From the IMG/VR virus record IMGVR_UViG_3300023096_000014, positions 1 through 34,295 of that record: 34,295 nucleotides of DNA; one strand, 5' to 3'. Shown here in pieces: positions 7,200-14,791 of this stretch. The translations under genes were made by a program, and so were the position numbers. The first letter of the stretch is position 1; every line of letters begins with the position of its first letter. The DNA is from a virus. The notes beneath the pieces were generated by a model. It did no database searches. It saw only the letters and a program-made list of their open reading frames with translations, and was not told where the DNA came from.

Positions 7200-7666
7200 T
7201 GAAATACTACGCAATAACAGAAACAGTTCCTATTCAAATACATATTGAGCCAAAAATTCACTCAGAAGAAGATATGTACAGAATTATGGATGAAATGAAA
7301 AGAGGAGTATATTTTGACACAGTAAATCCAGAACCACTTCTACCTCAATTTATGACAATTCCAATGTCTGAGGAGACTTATAAATTCATCAGTAATGTGT
7401 CCAATATTTATTCTACAAGTTTCGGTGAAAAAGAATATGAAATAAATAAAGTGAAATTTAAAATATTCACAGAAGAAGAGTATGAATTAAGATATGGTAA
7501 ATTAAATGAAGATATACCAGAAGAATGTGAAGCAGACTCTGATTTTGAGGTAACAATTAAAAAATCACATATAGGGGAATTGTATAATTTTGCATATGAA
7601 CAAGCTGTTAAAACAGGAACTATAAAGGAATTACACGAAATAGACTCTAAAATAAATGGCAACTAA
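7199..7666 (+). CDS. hypothetical protein, 155 aa
   Basis: Unrecognised mixed alpha/beta protein, acidic in its second half. No membrane segment. It begins within the stop of the 42-aa gene (TAATG). Nothing in the sequence defines its role. Confidence 0.7.
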   Translation: MKYYAITETVPIQIHIEPKIHSEEDMYRIMDEMKRGVYFDTVNPEPLLPQFMTIPMSEETYKFISNVSNIYSTSFGEKEYEINKVKFKIFTEEEYELRYGKLNEDIPEECEADSDFEVTIKKSHIGELYNFAYEQAVKTGTIKELHEIDSKINGN

Positions 7667-7675
7667 AATAGAAAT

Positions 7676-7909
7676 ATGAAACACATAATAGATAGAATAA
7701 TTACAAGAAGTCAAAGAGAAGGTAATTCAGAAAACGTAAAGGAATTGGGTAAGAAAGTATATGAAGATTTATTAGAAAAATATTATTGTAATAAACCTAC
7801 AGTAAAAGATCTAGAATTATTATTCTATGATTTAAATTATGATATAGATAAAAATCTTGAAACGCATCTTAAAATACAGTCTACTTTTGAGTTACTTAAT
7901 CATTTATAA
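7676..7909 (+). CDS. hypothetical protein, 77 aa
   Basis: Unrecognised, helical and charged, with one Cys. The spacing of nine bases from the gene before and 11 to the gene after fits the same operon. Confidence 0.6.
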   Translation: MKHIIDRIITRSQREGNSENVKELGKKVYEDLLEKYYCNKPTVKDLELLFYDLNYDIDKNLETHLKIQSTFELLNHL

Positions 7910-7920
7910 AAGTAATTTAT

Positions 7921-8082
7921 ATGAGCAAATTTAAATGGTGGCGAAAATTTAAAGGAGGAGAATGGTTTTACAACAGATATATTTTTGACTTAGGTAGAGG
8001 AGTATTATATGTTTATGAAAGACAATTACCAAAATTTGGATGGAGTTATAATATAGAACAATACAACGAAAAATGGCCGTAA
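7921..8082 (+). CDS. hypothetical aromatic protein, 53 aa
   Basis: Small basic protein very rich in Trp, Tyr and Phe (KFKWWRKFKGGEWFYNRY; also FGWSY). It resembles small phage proteins in which aromatic residues alternate in beta strands. It overlaps the next gene by ten bases. Function unknown. Confidence 0.55.
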   Translation: MSKFKWWRKFKGGEWFYNRYIFDLGRGVLYVYERQLPKFGWSYNIEQYNEKWP

Positions 8083-8507
8083 AAAAAGAAACAGTTAATT
8101 GGTTTTATAAAGGGAAAGAAATTAAGAATATTAAAGACTGCGAGCCAAATGCTCTAGGATTTATATATGAAATAACCAACTTAACTAAAAATAAGCGTTA
8201 CATAGGTAGAAAGACAATAATGAAACCTAATTATACAAGTGGTATAAAGAAAGGACAATCTAAAGGAGTTTATCCATTTACCGATTATTGTGGTAGTTCT
8301 AAGTCTTTACTGGAAGACATTAAAAACGGTGATCAATATTCTAAAGAAATTATACGTTGGTGTTATTCAAAAGCAGAATTAACTTACTATGAAAGTCAGG
8401 CCATATATTGTTCGGACAGCCTTCTAAGTGAAGATTTTTACAATTTTTGGTGCAAGGCCACTGTGTATTCTAAACATTTAAATCCCGCGAAAAAAGAAAA
8501 TAAATAA
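8073..8507 (+). CDS. GIY-YIG nuclease-like protein, 144 aa
   Basis: Residues 29-49 read GFIYEITNLTKNKRYIGRKT, the two half-motifs of a GIY-YIG domain as seen in small phage nucleases. YCGSS at 72-76 and a Glu in ELTYYESQ (about 107) fit the rest of the active site. No separate DNA-binding domain is visible, so this is a single-domain nuclease rather than a classical homing enzyme. The NPAKK end carries an in-frame copy of the GC-core motif (8481-8500). Confidence 0.75.
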   Translation: MAVKKETVNWFYKGKEIKNIKDCEPNALGFIYEITNLTKNKRYIGRKTIMKPNYTSGIKKGQSKGVYPFTDYCGSSKSLLEDIKNGDQYSKEIIRWCYSKAELTYYESQAIYCSDSLLSEDFYNFWCKATVYSKHLNPAKKENK

Positions 8508-8515
8508 TAAAAAAT

Positions 8516-8821
8516 ATGATAAACAAAGTAACATACAAAGAAGAACCAACATTATTCGATGATATCGTAGAGTTCTCTATTGAAGAGAATATGGATCATA
8601 GACGAGGTAGCAGTTTTTATAGAGACGAAATTATTGAATTTATAGAAGAAGATAGTAAGCATTTTCCTGATATCAAGGATTTTGGAAAATATGTAGGAAC
8701 TTGGAAGACTAATAATGTTATTTGGAGTGAAGATGATGGTTTTGATACCGATTACACATCACTGATACGAGTTAAACAAAAAGAAGTAGTCAGTTATAAA
8801 TGGGAGGAAGTAAATGAATAA
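8516..8821 (+). CDS. hypothetical acidic protein, 101 aa
   Basis: Unrecognised, strongly acidic (FSIEENMD, EFIEEDSKHF, WSEDDGFDTDY). Acidic small phage proteins sometimes mimic DNA or bind host enzymes, but nothing here proves that. It overlaps the next gene by eight bases. Confidence 0.65.
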   Translation: MINKVTYKEEPTLFDDIVEFSIEENMDHRRGSSFYRDEIIEFIEEDSKHFPDIKDFGKYVGTWKTNNVIWSEDDGFDTDYTSLIRVKQKEVVSYKWEEVNE

Positions 8822-9104
8822 ACTAATAGAAAATTACAACAGTTCTGTAAAAGCTTTAGAAGAATACTTTGATTGCGAATATTTTGGGAATTATTTATTT
8901 AATGAAAACCCTAATGAGTATTGGACAACAGATGGCGGAACAATACAATGGGGAGAAAATAAAGAGGATTTAGATTATTCTTCCGAGTTTAAACAATTAA
9001 TTTTCACTGAAGAGTTAACAGCAGTTTTAGTTAGATCTGATTTCGGCGGTGATGATTACTGGAATATATTTTATAATAAAAACGGAATAGAAGATAGAGA
9101 ATAA
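8814..9104 (+). CDS. hypothetical protein, 96 aa
   Basis: Unrecognised. A repeated pattern of aromatic and acidic residues (YFDCEYFGNYLF, EYWTTDGGTIQWGE) is followed by a beta-rich stretch and GGDDYWNIFY. It is the last gene of its operon; a promoter follows. Confidence 0.65.
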   Translation: MNKLIENYNSSVKALEEYFDCEYFGNYLFNENPNEYWTTDGGTIQWGENKEDLDYSSEFKQLIFTEELTAVLVRSDFGGDDYWNIFYNKNGIEDRE

Positions 9105-9130
9105 ATTTCCGAAAAAATATATAAAATAAT

Positions 9131-9161
9131 TTGTTTATCTCAAACTAAATCACTACATTTA
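9131..9161 (+). promoter_or_regulatory. Bacteroidota promoter, TTG-N20-TACATTTA
   Basis: TTG at 9131-9133 and TACATTTA at 9154-9161, 20 bases before the phoH start. The spacing fits the consensus. Confidence 0.6.
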
Positions 9162-9180
9162 CTTCACTAAATAATAAAAT

Positions 9181-9864
9181 ATGATAAATTCACCGAAGAA
9201 GGAAAACAAAGAAAAAAGAGTTCTTAAAACAGAGCCTAAGTTGAAGGTAGATTTAAACGAAGAGCAAAAAGAGTTTGTAAAATTATTTTATGAGTTTGAT
9301 GTTTGTTTTCTTCACGGCGATTTTGGTTCAGGGAAATCTTTAGCGGCTGTTCATACAGCATTAACAGCGTTCAGAAAGAAACAATTCAATAATATCTGGA
9401 TCACACGCCCCATGATCAAAAACTCTCTAGCTGCACTTCCTGGAACATTAGAGGAAAAAATGGCACCTTACACATTCCCAATCACTCAAAATATGGAAGT
9501 ATGTCAAGGTAAAGAAACAACAGATAAAATGTTGAAAGAGGGATTAGTTAAAATCATGCCTATTGAGGTGGCAAAAGGTTGTACATTTATTGACAGTGTG
9601 GTTATTGTGGATGAATATGAAGATATGACTTATGCTGATTTTAGAACGATTTTGACGCGTTTAGGTAATGGTAGTAAAATGATTTTTTGTGGTTCTAAAG
9701 AACAGGTCGATAAACAAATAGGTAAAAACAGTTGTATTTATGAGGCTATGAAGTTAGAAAATTCTGGATTAGTAGGTTATAAAACACTAAAATCAAATCA
9801 TAGAAACCCTATTCTAACACAAATTATAGATTATCTAGAAAAAGGTGAACAAAAAGTTGCGTAA
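9181..9864 (+). CDS. phoH: PhoH-like ATPase
   Basis: This 227-aa protein has a P-loop NTPase of PhoH type. Walker A is GDFGSGKS (46-53), Walker B is VVIVDEYEDM (140-149), and FCGSKEQVD (169-177) is the sensor region seen in PhoH. PhoH-like genes are common in tailed phages; the family is linked to RNA/phosphate metabolism, but its function in phages is unsettled. It is shorter than cellular PhoH (about 350 aa) and lacks an extra RNA-binding domain. It has its own promoter and is followed by a structured RNA. Confidence 0.88.
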   Translation: MINSPKKENKEKRVLKTEPKLKVDLNEEQKEFVKLFYEFDVCFLHGDFGSGKSLAAVHTALTAFRKKQFNNIWITRPMIKNSLAALPGTLEEKMAPYTFPITQNMEVCQGKETTDKMLKEGLVKIMPIEVAKGCTFIDSVVIVDEYEDMTYADFRTILTRLGNGSKMIFCGSKEQVDKQIGKNSCIYEAMKLENSGLVGYKTLKSNHRNPILTQIIDYLEKGEQKVA

Positions 9865-9887
9865 TTAAAAAATTAATTGTAAATTTA
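9857..9887 (+). promoter_or_regulatory. Bacteroidota promoter, TTG-N20-TAAATTTA
   Basis: TTG at 9857-9859, inside the last codons of phoH, and TAAATTTA at 9880-9887. It points at the non-coding stretch after phoH. Predicted transcription start near 9893. Confidence 0.6.
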
Positions 9888-9892
9888 CAGTA

Positions 9893-10030
9893 CTTAATTT
9901 GCATACCGTAAGATCTGCTTTTAGGTCAATTTAAGTTCCCGCTTATTAGAGATTCTGTGAGAGAATGACACGCATAGCAGATAGCAAGCAATCGAAAGGT
10001 AACAGTTAGTGTTTACTGTTTTTAGGGGAT
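9893..10030 (+). ncRNA. candidate small structured RNA with intrinsic terminator
   Basis: About 135 bases without a useful ORF follow a consensus-like promoter. ATCTGCT 9913-9919 pairs with AGCAGAT 9976-9982. Within that span ATTCT 9952-9956 pairs with AGAAT 9962-9966. At the 3' end AACAGT 10001-10006 pairs with ACTGTT 10015-10020, followed by a U-rich run, the form of an intrinsic terminator. It may be a free sRNA or a structured leader of the gene at 10074. No known family was recognised. Confidence 0.5.
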
Positions 10031-10038
10031 TTTTAATT
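10001..10038 (+). terminator. possible intrinsic terminator or attenuator
   Basis: A six-bp stem AACAGT/ACTGTT is followed by TTT and two further U-rich runs. The stem is short and AT-rich, so termination may be partial, acting as an attenuator for the gene at 10074. Confidence 0.4.
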
Positions 10039-10073
10039 TTTTATCGCGCGAAAACAATAACAAACAAAAATAA

Positions 10074-10874
10074 ATGGCAAAATACGAAATTAACGGTAAA
10101 CAAGTAACGGAAGAGGAATTTAACAGGCAAGTTTTTAATGGAGTTGAAGATAATATAAAATATAAAGAACCATTTTTCTTGGATGAAGTAGTGGAAATAC
10201 CATATTGGTTTAAAAGTTCCGCGAAAAAACTAGAAGAAAAACAGGAATTAGAAAAATTAAGAAACAATATATTGAATTTTAAATCGCACAATAGTATAGA
10301 AGATATAACAAAAATTATGTTGGCCGAAGATGAAAAAGAACTACTAGAACATTTAAAAAACACGTCACACACAGGAGGAACAGTTTTTGAAAAAGTTCAG
10401 GATTCAACTATACCAAATAAAAATATTGACCCTTTTTATGTTGTTGATATAAAAAATATTAAGTCTGTAGATATATCCCAAATTGGTTTTAATATTCAAG
10501 ACTCACTCGAAGCTTATAAGGCTATTGTAGGACATAGTACAAGACATAAGGAGATTGAAGATCAAAAAGAAATAAATAAAGTATTTTCAGAAGTAACGGT
10601 GGGTAAAAAAGAAATAGAAGGAAAACTAGATTATTCAGAGATTAATTTTAATCTTCTAGATTTAATGGCCAAAAGATTTATGGATAATAAAGTAAAATAT
10701 CCTAAAGGAAATACGCTTAAAGAAATAGATCAGAATGAAATTTTGTGGGCGGCTTTCAGACATATTAGAAAAATGATTAAACCTATCGAAGCAGACACTG
10801 AAACTTATAAGGATCATTTAGCCGCTGTAGCTACGAATATGAGTATTATATTAGACCAAATAGAAAGAAAATAG
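10074..10874 (+). CDS. phage protein with DUF5664-like C-terminal domain, 266 aa
   Basis: The last 70 residues (about 195-262) read NKVKYPKGN, ILWAAFRHIRKMI and HLAAVATNMSIILDQI. This is the order of conserved blocks in the DUF5664 / phage dATP-dGTP diphosphohydrolase-type helical domain (MazG-like fold). The N-terminal 190 residues are unassigned and charged. If the domain is active it would hydrolyse dNTPs; that is inference. A GC-core motif copy is encoded at SAKK (about 10216-10232). It abuts the next gene with no gap. Confidence 0.55.
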   Translation: MAKYEINGKQVTEEEFNRQVFNGVEDNIKYKEPFFLDEVVEIPYWFKSSAKKLEEKQELEKLRNNILNFKSHNSIEDITKIMLAEDEKELLEHLKNTSHTGGTVFEKVQDSTIPNKNIDPFYVVDIKNIKSVDISQIGFNIQDSLEAYKAIVGHSTRHKEIEDQKEINKVFSEVTVGKKEIEGKLDYSEINFNLLDLMAKRFMDNKVKYPKGNTLKEIDQNEILWAAFRHIRKMIKPIEADTETYKDHLAAVATNMSIILDQIERK

Positions 10875-11360
10875 ATGAAAAGAAAAAGACTATTCCTCAC
10901 AGGATTTGGAGAAATTCTAAAAGAGTCCGCCGAAAAAAGATTAGAAAATCAAGAAAATGCTGTTCCAAGATGTGATGCAGGGCATACTAGAGAGTTTTAT
11001 GAAGATTTAAATGTAGGTGAAGACAGAATACCACAAGAACTAAAAGACAGAGAAAAAGCATTTGAAGTAGAAGATGAAGATTTCGAAGAGATATATACTG
11101 AAATAATGGTTTATTTAGATGATATTAAACTAGCTGTTACAGATAGAGGACTTACAACTGTTTTTCTTAATGATGATTTAACCATAACAGTAACAGAAAC
11201 GGTTGATGAAATTGACTCTTATATCGACTATTTAGAGATGACAAGGTTTGATCATATAAAAGCTGATTTTAATTATTTTATCCGCCGAATTAAGATAAAA
11301 CTAGGAATAATAAAGATAAAAAATTTCGCGGAAAAAGAAATAAACACAGAAGAAAATTAG
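10875..11360 (+). CDS. hypothetical protein, 161 aa
   Basis: Unrecognised, acidic in the middle and basic at both ends, with a beta-rich stretch (TTVFLNDDLTITVTETV). Two in-frame copies of the GC-core motif encode SAEK (10925) and FAEK (11325). It begins directly after the previous stop and ends before a promoter element. Confidence 0.65.
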   Translation: MKRKRLFLTGFGEILKESAEKRLENQENAVPRCDAGHTREFYEDLNVGEDRIPQELKDREKAFEVEDEDFEEIYTEIMVYLDDIKLAVTDRGLTTVFLNDDLTITVTETVDEIDSYIDYLEMTRFDHIKADFNYFIRRIKIKLGIIKIKNFAEKEINTEEN

Positions 11361-11380
11361 GATTTGTCAAATAGAATCAC

Positions 11381-11388
11381 TATATTTG
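11381..11388 (+). promoter_or_regulatory. Bacteroidota -7 promoter element (TATATTTG)
   Basis: A perfect TAnnTTTG, 34 bases before the ATG at 11422. A TTTG lies at 11363-11366 but is closer than usual, so the -33 half is uncertain. It is likely the promoter for the SSB operon. Confidence 0.55.
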
Positions 11389-11421
11389 TATACAATAAAT
11401 TAATAATTAAAACATATAAAA

Positions 11422-11595
11422 ATGGAAATATTAGTAACTCATGAAATAGAGACAAGAAAAGGCGGGACAAAAATAGTTAGAAACTTCTTCTTCAATGAAG
11501 ATAAAACTAATTATTTAGTGAAAGCTCAATCTTATTTTACGAAAGATGAGAAAAAACAGGCAAAGTTAAATTACAAGAATAAATTAAACAATTAA
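11422..11595 (+). CDS. hypothetical basic protein, 57 aa
   Basis: A small basic protein: a beta-rich N-terminus (ILVTHEIETRKGGTKIVRNFFF) and a Lys-rich helical end. It is first in the operon just before the SSB-like gene, 16 bases apart. Function unknown; its charge would allow nucleic-acid contact. Confidence 0.6.
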   Translation: MEILVTHEIETRKGGTKIVRNFFFNEDKTNYLVKAQSYFTKDEKKQAKLNYKNKLNN

Positions 11596-11611
11596 ATAAA
11601 GTTAGGTAAAA

Positions 11612-12334
11612 ATGGCAATTGAAAAAAACTATTTGCAATTAGAATTCGGAAGCGGTCAATTCTTTGACTATTCAAAAGATGAAAAAGAAGGTTATGTAAA
11701 ACACACTTCTTCAAAAGGAAATATCTCATACAGAAAATACTCAAAAGATGGAGTATCTGGTGTATTAGAATCAGTTTCTATTTATGAAGGAAAATTTGGG
11801 AATCAAATCTCTTTAAATATTAAAGATGGAGATAATGTCTATTATGTTCCAGTGGATGTAGCCGATAAAAAAGGTAATGTTGACACATATGCGGAAAGTT
11901 TAATTAAAGTACTTCCAAAATTAAATAAAGGGGATAAAATCACAATTAGTGGTTATAATTTCACACCCGAAGGAGATAAGTATTCTAAAATTGGTATCTC
12001 TGTGAAAGTTAATGGTGAGAAGGTAAAAGGATTGACCAATGCTTACACAGATAAAGAGGGAAAATCTGTAGAAGGGGATATTCCTGGACTTACTTGGAAA
12101 AAAGATGCGCTAGGTAAAAATAAACCAACAGCTGTTACTTTAGAAGCTAAAAATGACTATCTTTTAGGAGCGTTAAAAGCAGAAACAGACCGACTAAAGT
12201 GGGTTCAAGGGGAGGCTACAACAACTACACAAGCACCAACAAAAGCTGAAGTTCCTAAAGCTACACCAACAGAAGCATTTGAACCCGCAACAAATGTGAA
12301 AGAGGATGACTATCAAGATTTACCATTTGCTTAA
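11612..12334 (+). CDS. ssb: single-stranded DNA-binding protein (SSB-like)
   Basis: This 240-aa protein has a beta-rich body (residues about 50-130, e.g. LESVSIYEGKFGNQISLNI and KGDKITISGYNF) that fits an OB fold. A Thr/Pro/Ala-rich linker (about 203-228) leads to an acidic tip, EDDYQDLPFA. That tip is the hallmark of SSB tails that recruit partner proteins, as DDDIPF does in bacterial SSB. It would coat ssDNA for RecA and replication. The N-terminal body is not close enough to classical SSB for a firm family, so the call rests on layout and tail. Confidence 0.72.
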   Translation: MAIEKNYLQLEFGSGQFFDYSKDEKEGYVKHTSSKGNISYRKYSKDGVSGVLESVSIYEGKFGNQISLNIKDGDNVYYVPVDVADKKGNVDTYAESLIKVLPKLNKGDKITISGYNFTPEGDKYSKIGISVKVNGEKVKGLTNAYTDKEGKSVEGDIPGLTWKKDALGKNKPTAVTLEAKNDYLLGALKAETDRLKWVQGEATTTTQAPTKAEVPKATPTEAFEPATNVKEDDYQDLPFA

Positions 12335-12344
12335 GTGATTGATA

Positions 12345-12710
12345 ATGAAGAAGTTAAAACAAACAAGAATACATACTCCACCAGAAGTTTTAGGTAATTG
12401 TTTCCCAACTGTAATAGCTTGTTTTTTAGACTTAGATTCTCCTGAATATGTAATTCAAATTCAGGAGAAATTTAAAGAAGAATATTGGAATATTCAATTA
12501 CAAACTTGGTTAAAAGAAAGAGGTTGGTTTTGGAGAACTATTCCAGGGCATTTATATGATGATTCATTTTATATGGTGATTGGAAAGACAAATAGAGGAG
12601 CAAATCATGTATGTATTTATAAAAATGGAAAGCTTTATCACGATCCTAACCCTTGTAATGAGGGATTATTAACCGAAGATATATTTGAAACTATAATAAG
12701 AATAAATTAA
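12345..12710 (+). CDS. papain-like cysteine-protease-fold protein, 121 aa
   Basis: Residues 17-30 read GNCFPTVIACFLDL, with Cys19 at the start of a helix as in papain-fold (C39-like) enzymes. HVCIYKNGK (His88) and YHDPNP (Asp100) follow on predicted strands. A Cys-His-Asp triad is therefore possible. Similar short phage proteins are conserved but uncharacterised. The ATG at 12345 is preferred because the longer frame uses TTG. It follows the SSB gene by ten bases. The substrate is unknown. Confidence 0.6.
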   Translation: MKKLKQTRIHTPPEVLGNCFPTVIACFLDLDSPEYVIQIQEKFKEEYWNIQLQTWLKERGWFWRTIPGHLYDDSFYMVIGKTNRGANHVCIYKNGKLYHDPNPCNEGLLTEDIFETIIRIN

Positions 12711-12718
12711 AAAGAATA

Positions 12719-13174
12719 ATGAACGAAGAAAAAGAAGAATTAAATCAATCGTCAGAGCCTCTAAATCAGTACAACAGTGGCTTCCGAGCAGACGAAAAAA
12801 TAGAAATAACTGGAGAAGAGTTTGCAATTGCCTCTGCATCTGTAGAAAGACTTTTCAATCAGAATGTTAAACAGGTTAGGCCTTTGAAATATCGCTATTG
12901 GCAAGGAGACGATATTGTATTGTCACCAAAACAAGAAGATATTGATTCTGGTAAAGTGACTAAAGTTTTTGATCCTGTAGGTTTTATGGCGGCCAATAAT
13001 TTAATTGAAGCTTATGTTGGAGACCCTACAGCAATTGTAATGAAAGCATTAGAAAACAGATTCATTATTCATGATAGAGGAATTGATGCAGGTAAGGCAG
13101 TTCACATGGACATACTGATTGCTGAAATGGAAGAAGCTCAGAAATCAAAACTAGAAGTTGTACCGAATGAATAG
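12719..13174 (+). CDS. hypothetical protein, 151 aa
   Basis: Unrecognised. It has a polar N-terminus (residues 1-30, Glu/Asn/Gln-rich) and a compact-looking core with VKQVRPLKYRYWQGDDIVL and FMAANNLIEAYVGDPTAIV. No membrane segment. It overlaps the next gene by eight bases. Confidence 0.65.
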   Translation: MNEEKEELNQSSEPLNQYNSGFRADEKIEITGEEFAIASASVERLFNQNVKQVRPLKYRYWQGDDIVLSPKQEDIDSGKVTKVFDPVGFMAANNLIEAYVGDPTAIVMKALENRFIIHDRGIDAGKAVHMDILIAEMEEAQKSKLEVVPNE

Positions 13175-13436
13175 AATAAAGAACGGAGTTCATCAATTTC
13201 AATCCGAGTATTTAAAGCAAGAAATAGTTAATACCAAGAAAAAGCTAGGAGTAGAATGCAAATTTCTAGCTTTTGAAACGGTTAAAGAAAAACTATTTTT
13301 CAAAGCTAAAATGGGCAAAGACAGAGTTAGAATACAGATTAATTGCAAATTAGAAGATATTGGAGTAAATGAATTCAATGATTTATTTCAAATACTAAAC
13401 ACCAAAAGTTATGACACAAATGAAATCGACGTATAA
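13167..13436 (+). CDS. hypothetical basic protein, 89 aa
   Basis: Unrecognised. The ATG at 13167 (MNRIKNGVHQ) is chosen over an upstream TTG. It is basic, with Lys clusters (NTKKKLGVECK, KEKLFFKAKMGKDR), then an acidic end. It overlaps the gene before by eight bases and is followed almost at once by the next. Confidence 0.6.
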   Translation: MNRIKNGVHQFQSEYLKQEIVNTKKKLGVECKFLAFETVKEKLFFKAKMGKDRVRIQINCKLEDIGVNEFNDLFQILNTKSYDTNEIDV

Positions 13437-13437
13437 T

Positions 13438-13575
13438 ATGTTTCTAGAAAACGGTGACATTTATGAAATGAATCCTGATGCCACTGGAAATTACTTAGAA
13501 GACAAAAAATGGTTCATTGAACTCTACAATAATACAATTAAAAACGTTGAAGTAAATGGAGAAGAAGAATTATAG
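13438..13575 (+). CDS. hypothetical acidic protein, 45 aa
   Basis: Small acidic ORF, starting one base after the previous stop and overlapping the GroES-like gene by 20 bases. Function unknown. The packing supports translation. Confidence 0.5.
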   Translation: MFLENGDIYEMNPDATGNYLEDKKWFIELYNNTIKNVEVNGEEEL

Positions 13576-13795
13576 AATTTTTGGAGAACTTATTTTAGTT
13601 GAAAAAATAATGATTAAAGAAAATGTCATGGATAAAACAGGTGTTTTCAAAAATAGAGTTAAAGTGGTAGCCATTGGAGAAGGACTTACAAAAACACCAG
13701 TTAAAGTTGATGATGTTTTAGTTGTCGGTGGACTTATGGAAAGAGACGGAGAAGTATATATAGCAGAATCACAAATATTAAGGTGGGAATTATAA
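13556..13795 (+). CDS. GroES-like co-chaperonin, 79 aa
   Basis: The order of strands and turns follows GroES/cpn10: FGELILVEKI at the start, a shortened mobile-loop region with KTGVFKN, VKVVAIGEG (36-43), VKVDDVLVVGG (49-59) and an end of type VYIAESQILRW. These match the GroES blocks (VVAVG.G, VKVGD.V, ..ESDILA). At 79 aa it is shorter than cellular GroES (about 95), mainly in the mobile and roof loops. Phage GroES homologues such as T4 gp31 cap host GroEL to fold capsid proteins. No GroEL gene is in this window. Confidence 0.65.
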   Translation: MEKKNYRIFGELILVEKIMIKENVMDKTGVFKNRVKVVAIGEGLTKTPVKVDDVLVVGGLMERDGEVYIAESQILRWEL

Positions 13796-13807
13796 AAAAA
13801 AATAAAC

Positions 13808-13957
13808 ATGAAAGATTTAGAAAATAACGATCAAAGATTTATTGATTTAGAGTTAGATAATTTAAAATTAATTATTATAGTGACAGATAAAAACACTTCC
13901 TTAAAACAGGCGTCTGATATTTGTATAGAAAAACTAACAGAATATTCAAAAATATAA
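13808..13957 (+). CDS. hypothetical protein, 49 aa
   Basis: Small ORF in series with its neighbours (12 bases after the GroES-like gene). The sequence is acidic, then hydrophobic (LKLIIIVTDKN), then helical; no membrane segment is certain. Function unknown. Confidence 0.5.
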   Translation: MKDLENNDQRFIDLELDNLKLIIIVTDKNTSLKQASDICIEKLTEYSKI

Positions 13958-13962
13958 AAAAT

Positions 13963-14076
13963 ATGAAAGAAATTATTACATTAAGACAAATTTTAAATAC
14001 TAGATTTCCTAAGGGATCTAGATTATTTAGTAAAAAGAATTCTAACTCAGTAAAAAGTGAACGAAATAATAAATAA
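13963..14076 (+). CDS. hypothetical basic protein, 37 aa
   Basis: Tiny basic ORF (Lys/Arg/Ser/Asn-rich) placed five bases after the previous stop and overlapping the next gene by 20 bases. Function unknown. Translation is supported only by position. Confidence 0.4.
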   Translation: MKEIITLRQILNTRFPKGSRLFSKKNSNSVKSERNNK

Positions 14077-14791
14077 GTATAGATGGCCAGCATTAGGTAT
14101 AGTGCTGGTTCTGATTTTTTTCGGCGTAAAAAGTTGTGTAAATAATCAACAGAAGTTCCAGGCGGGCAAAAATGACGCTTTGAAAGATCAAGTAGAGAAA
14201 TTAAAAGATGGTGTAAAAACTATTGATAAGACTCTGCAAATTTTAAGAGATTCTATTAAGGCCGAAGACATAAGAAAACAAAAACAAATTAATGAGTTTC
14301 AGCAAAAAGCTAAAGACAGTGAGAAAAAAGTTATAGCTTTACAGGAATCAAATAAAAAAAAGAAAGAATTAATTAGAAATAAAAATTTAGTTGAAGTGGC
14401 CGAAACACTAAATGAAAATTATAGTTCTAAAGACGCTACAGCCACAAATAATTCTGTTGATGTTAAACCTCCAATGACTTATCAAATTCTTGAAACTATT
14501 GCTGACGCTAATACGGCGCAAGACATCATAAAAGAAAAAGATGTACAGCTTTCTTCTAAAGACAGTGTTGTAAACTTAAAAGACGAGCAACTAAGAGATA
14601 AAGATATTAGTTTAAAAGCTACGGAGAAAAGTTTAGATTCATACAAAGAATTGAATGTTCTGCAAACAAATTTAAATAACGGGTTAGAAAAAGAAAACAG
14701 TAAATTAAAAACTAAAAGTTGGCTAGAAAAAGCTTTAATTCCTGTTAGTGTTGGAGTTGGGTTTTGGCTAGGAACAAAAATAGGTAATTAA
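14057..14791 (+). CDS. coiled-coil membrane protein, 244 aa
   Basis: It starts at GTG (14057). An N-terminal membrane segment (WPALGIVLVLIFFGVKSCV, about 10-28) is followed by about 180 residues of highly charged helix with Lys/Glu/Gln heptads. It ends in a Gly-rich hydrophobic stretch (IPVSVGVGFWLG, about 228-239). The layout could suit an inner-membrane spanin or a scaffold linking membrane and cytosol. It directly abuts the AAA ATPase gene, suggesting partner function. No family recognised. Confidence 0.6.
   Translation: MNEIINKYRWPALGIVLVLIFFGVKSCVNNQQKFQAGKNDALKDQVEKLKDGVKTIDKTLQILRDSIKAEDIRKQKQINEFQQKAKDSEKKVIALQESNKKKKELIRNKNLVEVAETLNENYSSKDATATNNSVDVKPPMTYQILETIADANTAQDIIKEKDVQLSSKDSVVNLKDEQLRDKDISLKATEKSLDSYKELNVLQTNLNNGLEKENSKLKTKSWLEKALIPVSVGVGFWLGTKIGN

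Noticed and set aside
10022-10372. Minus-strand ORF of 116 aa
   Set aside because: Antisense to the DUF5664-like gene; Ser/Phe-rich composition typical of antisense of Lys/Glu-rich frames.
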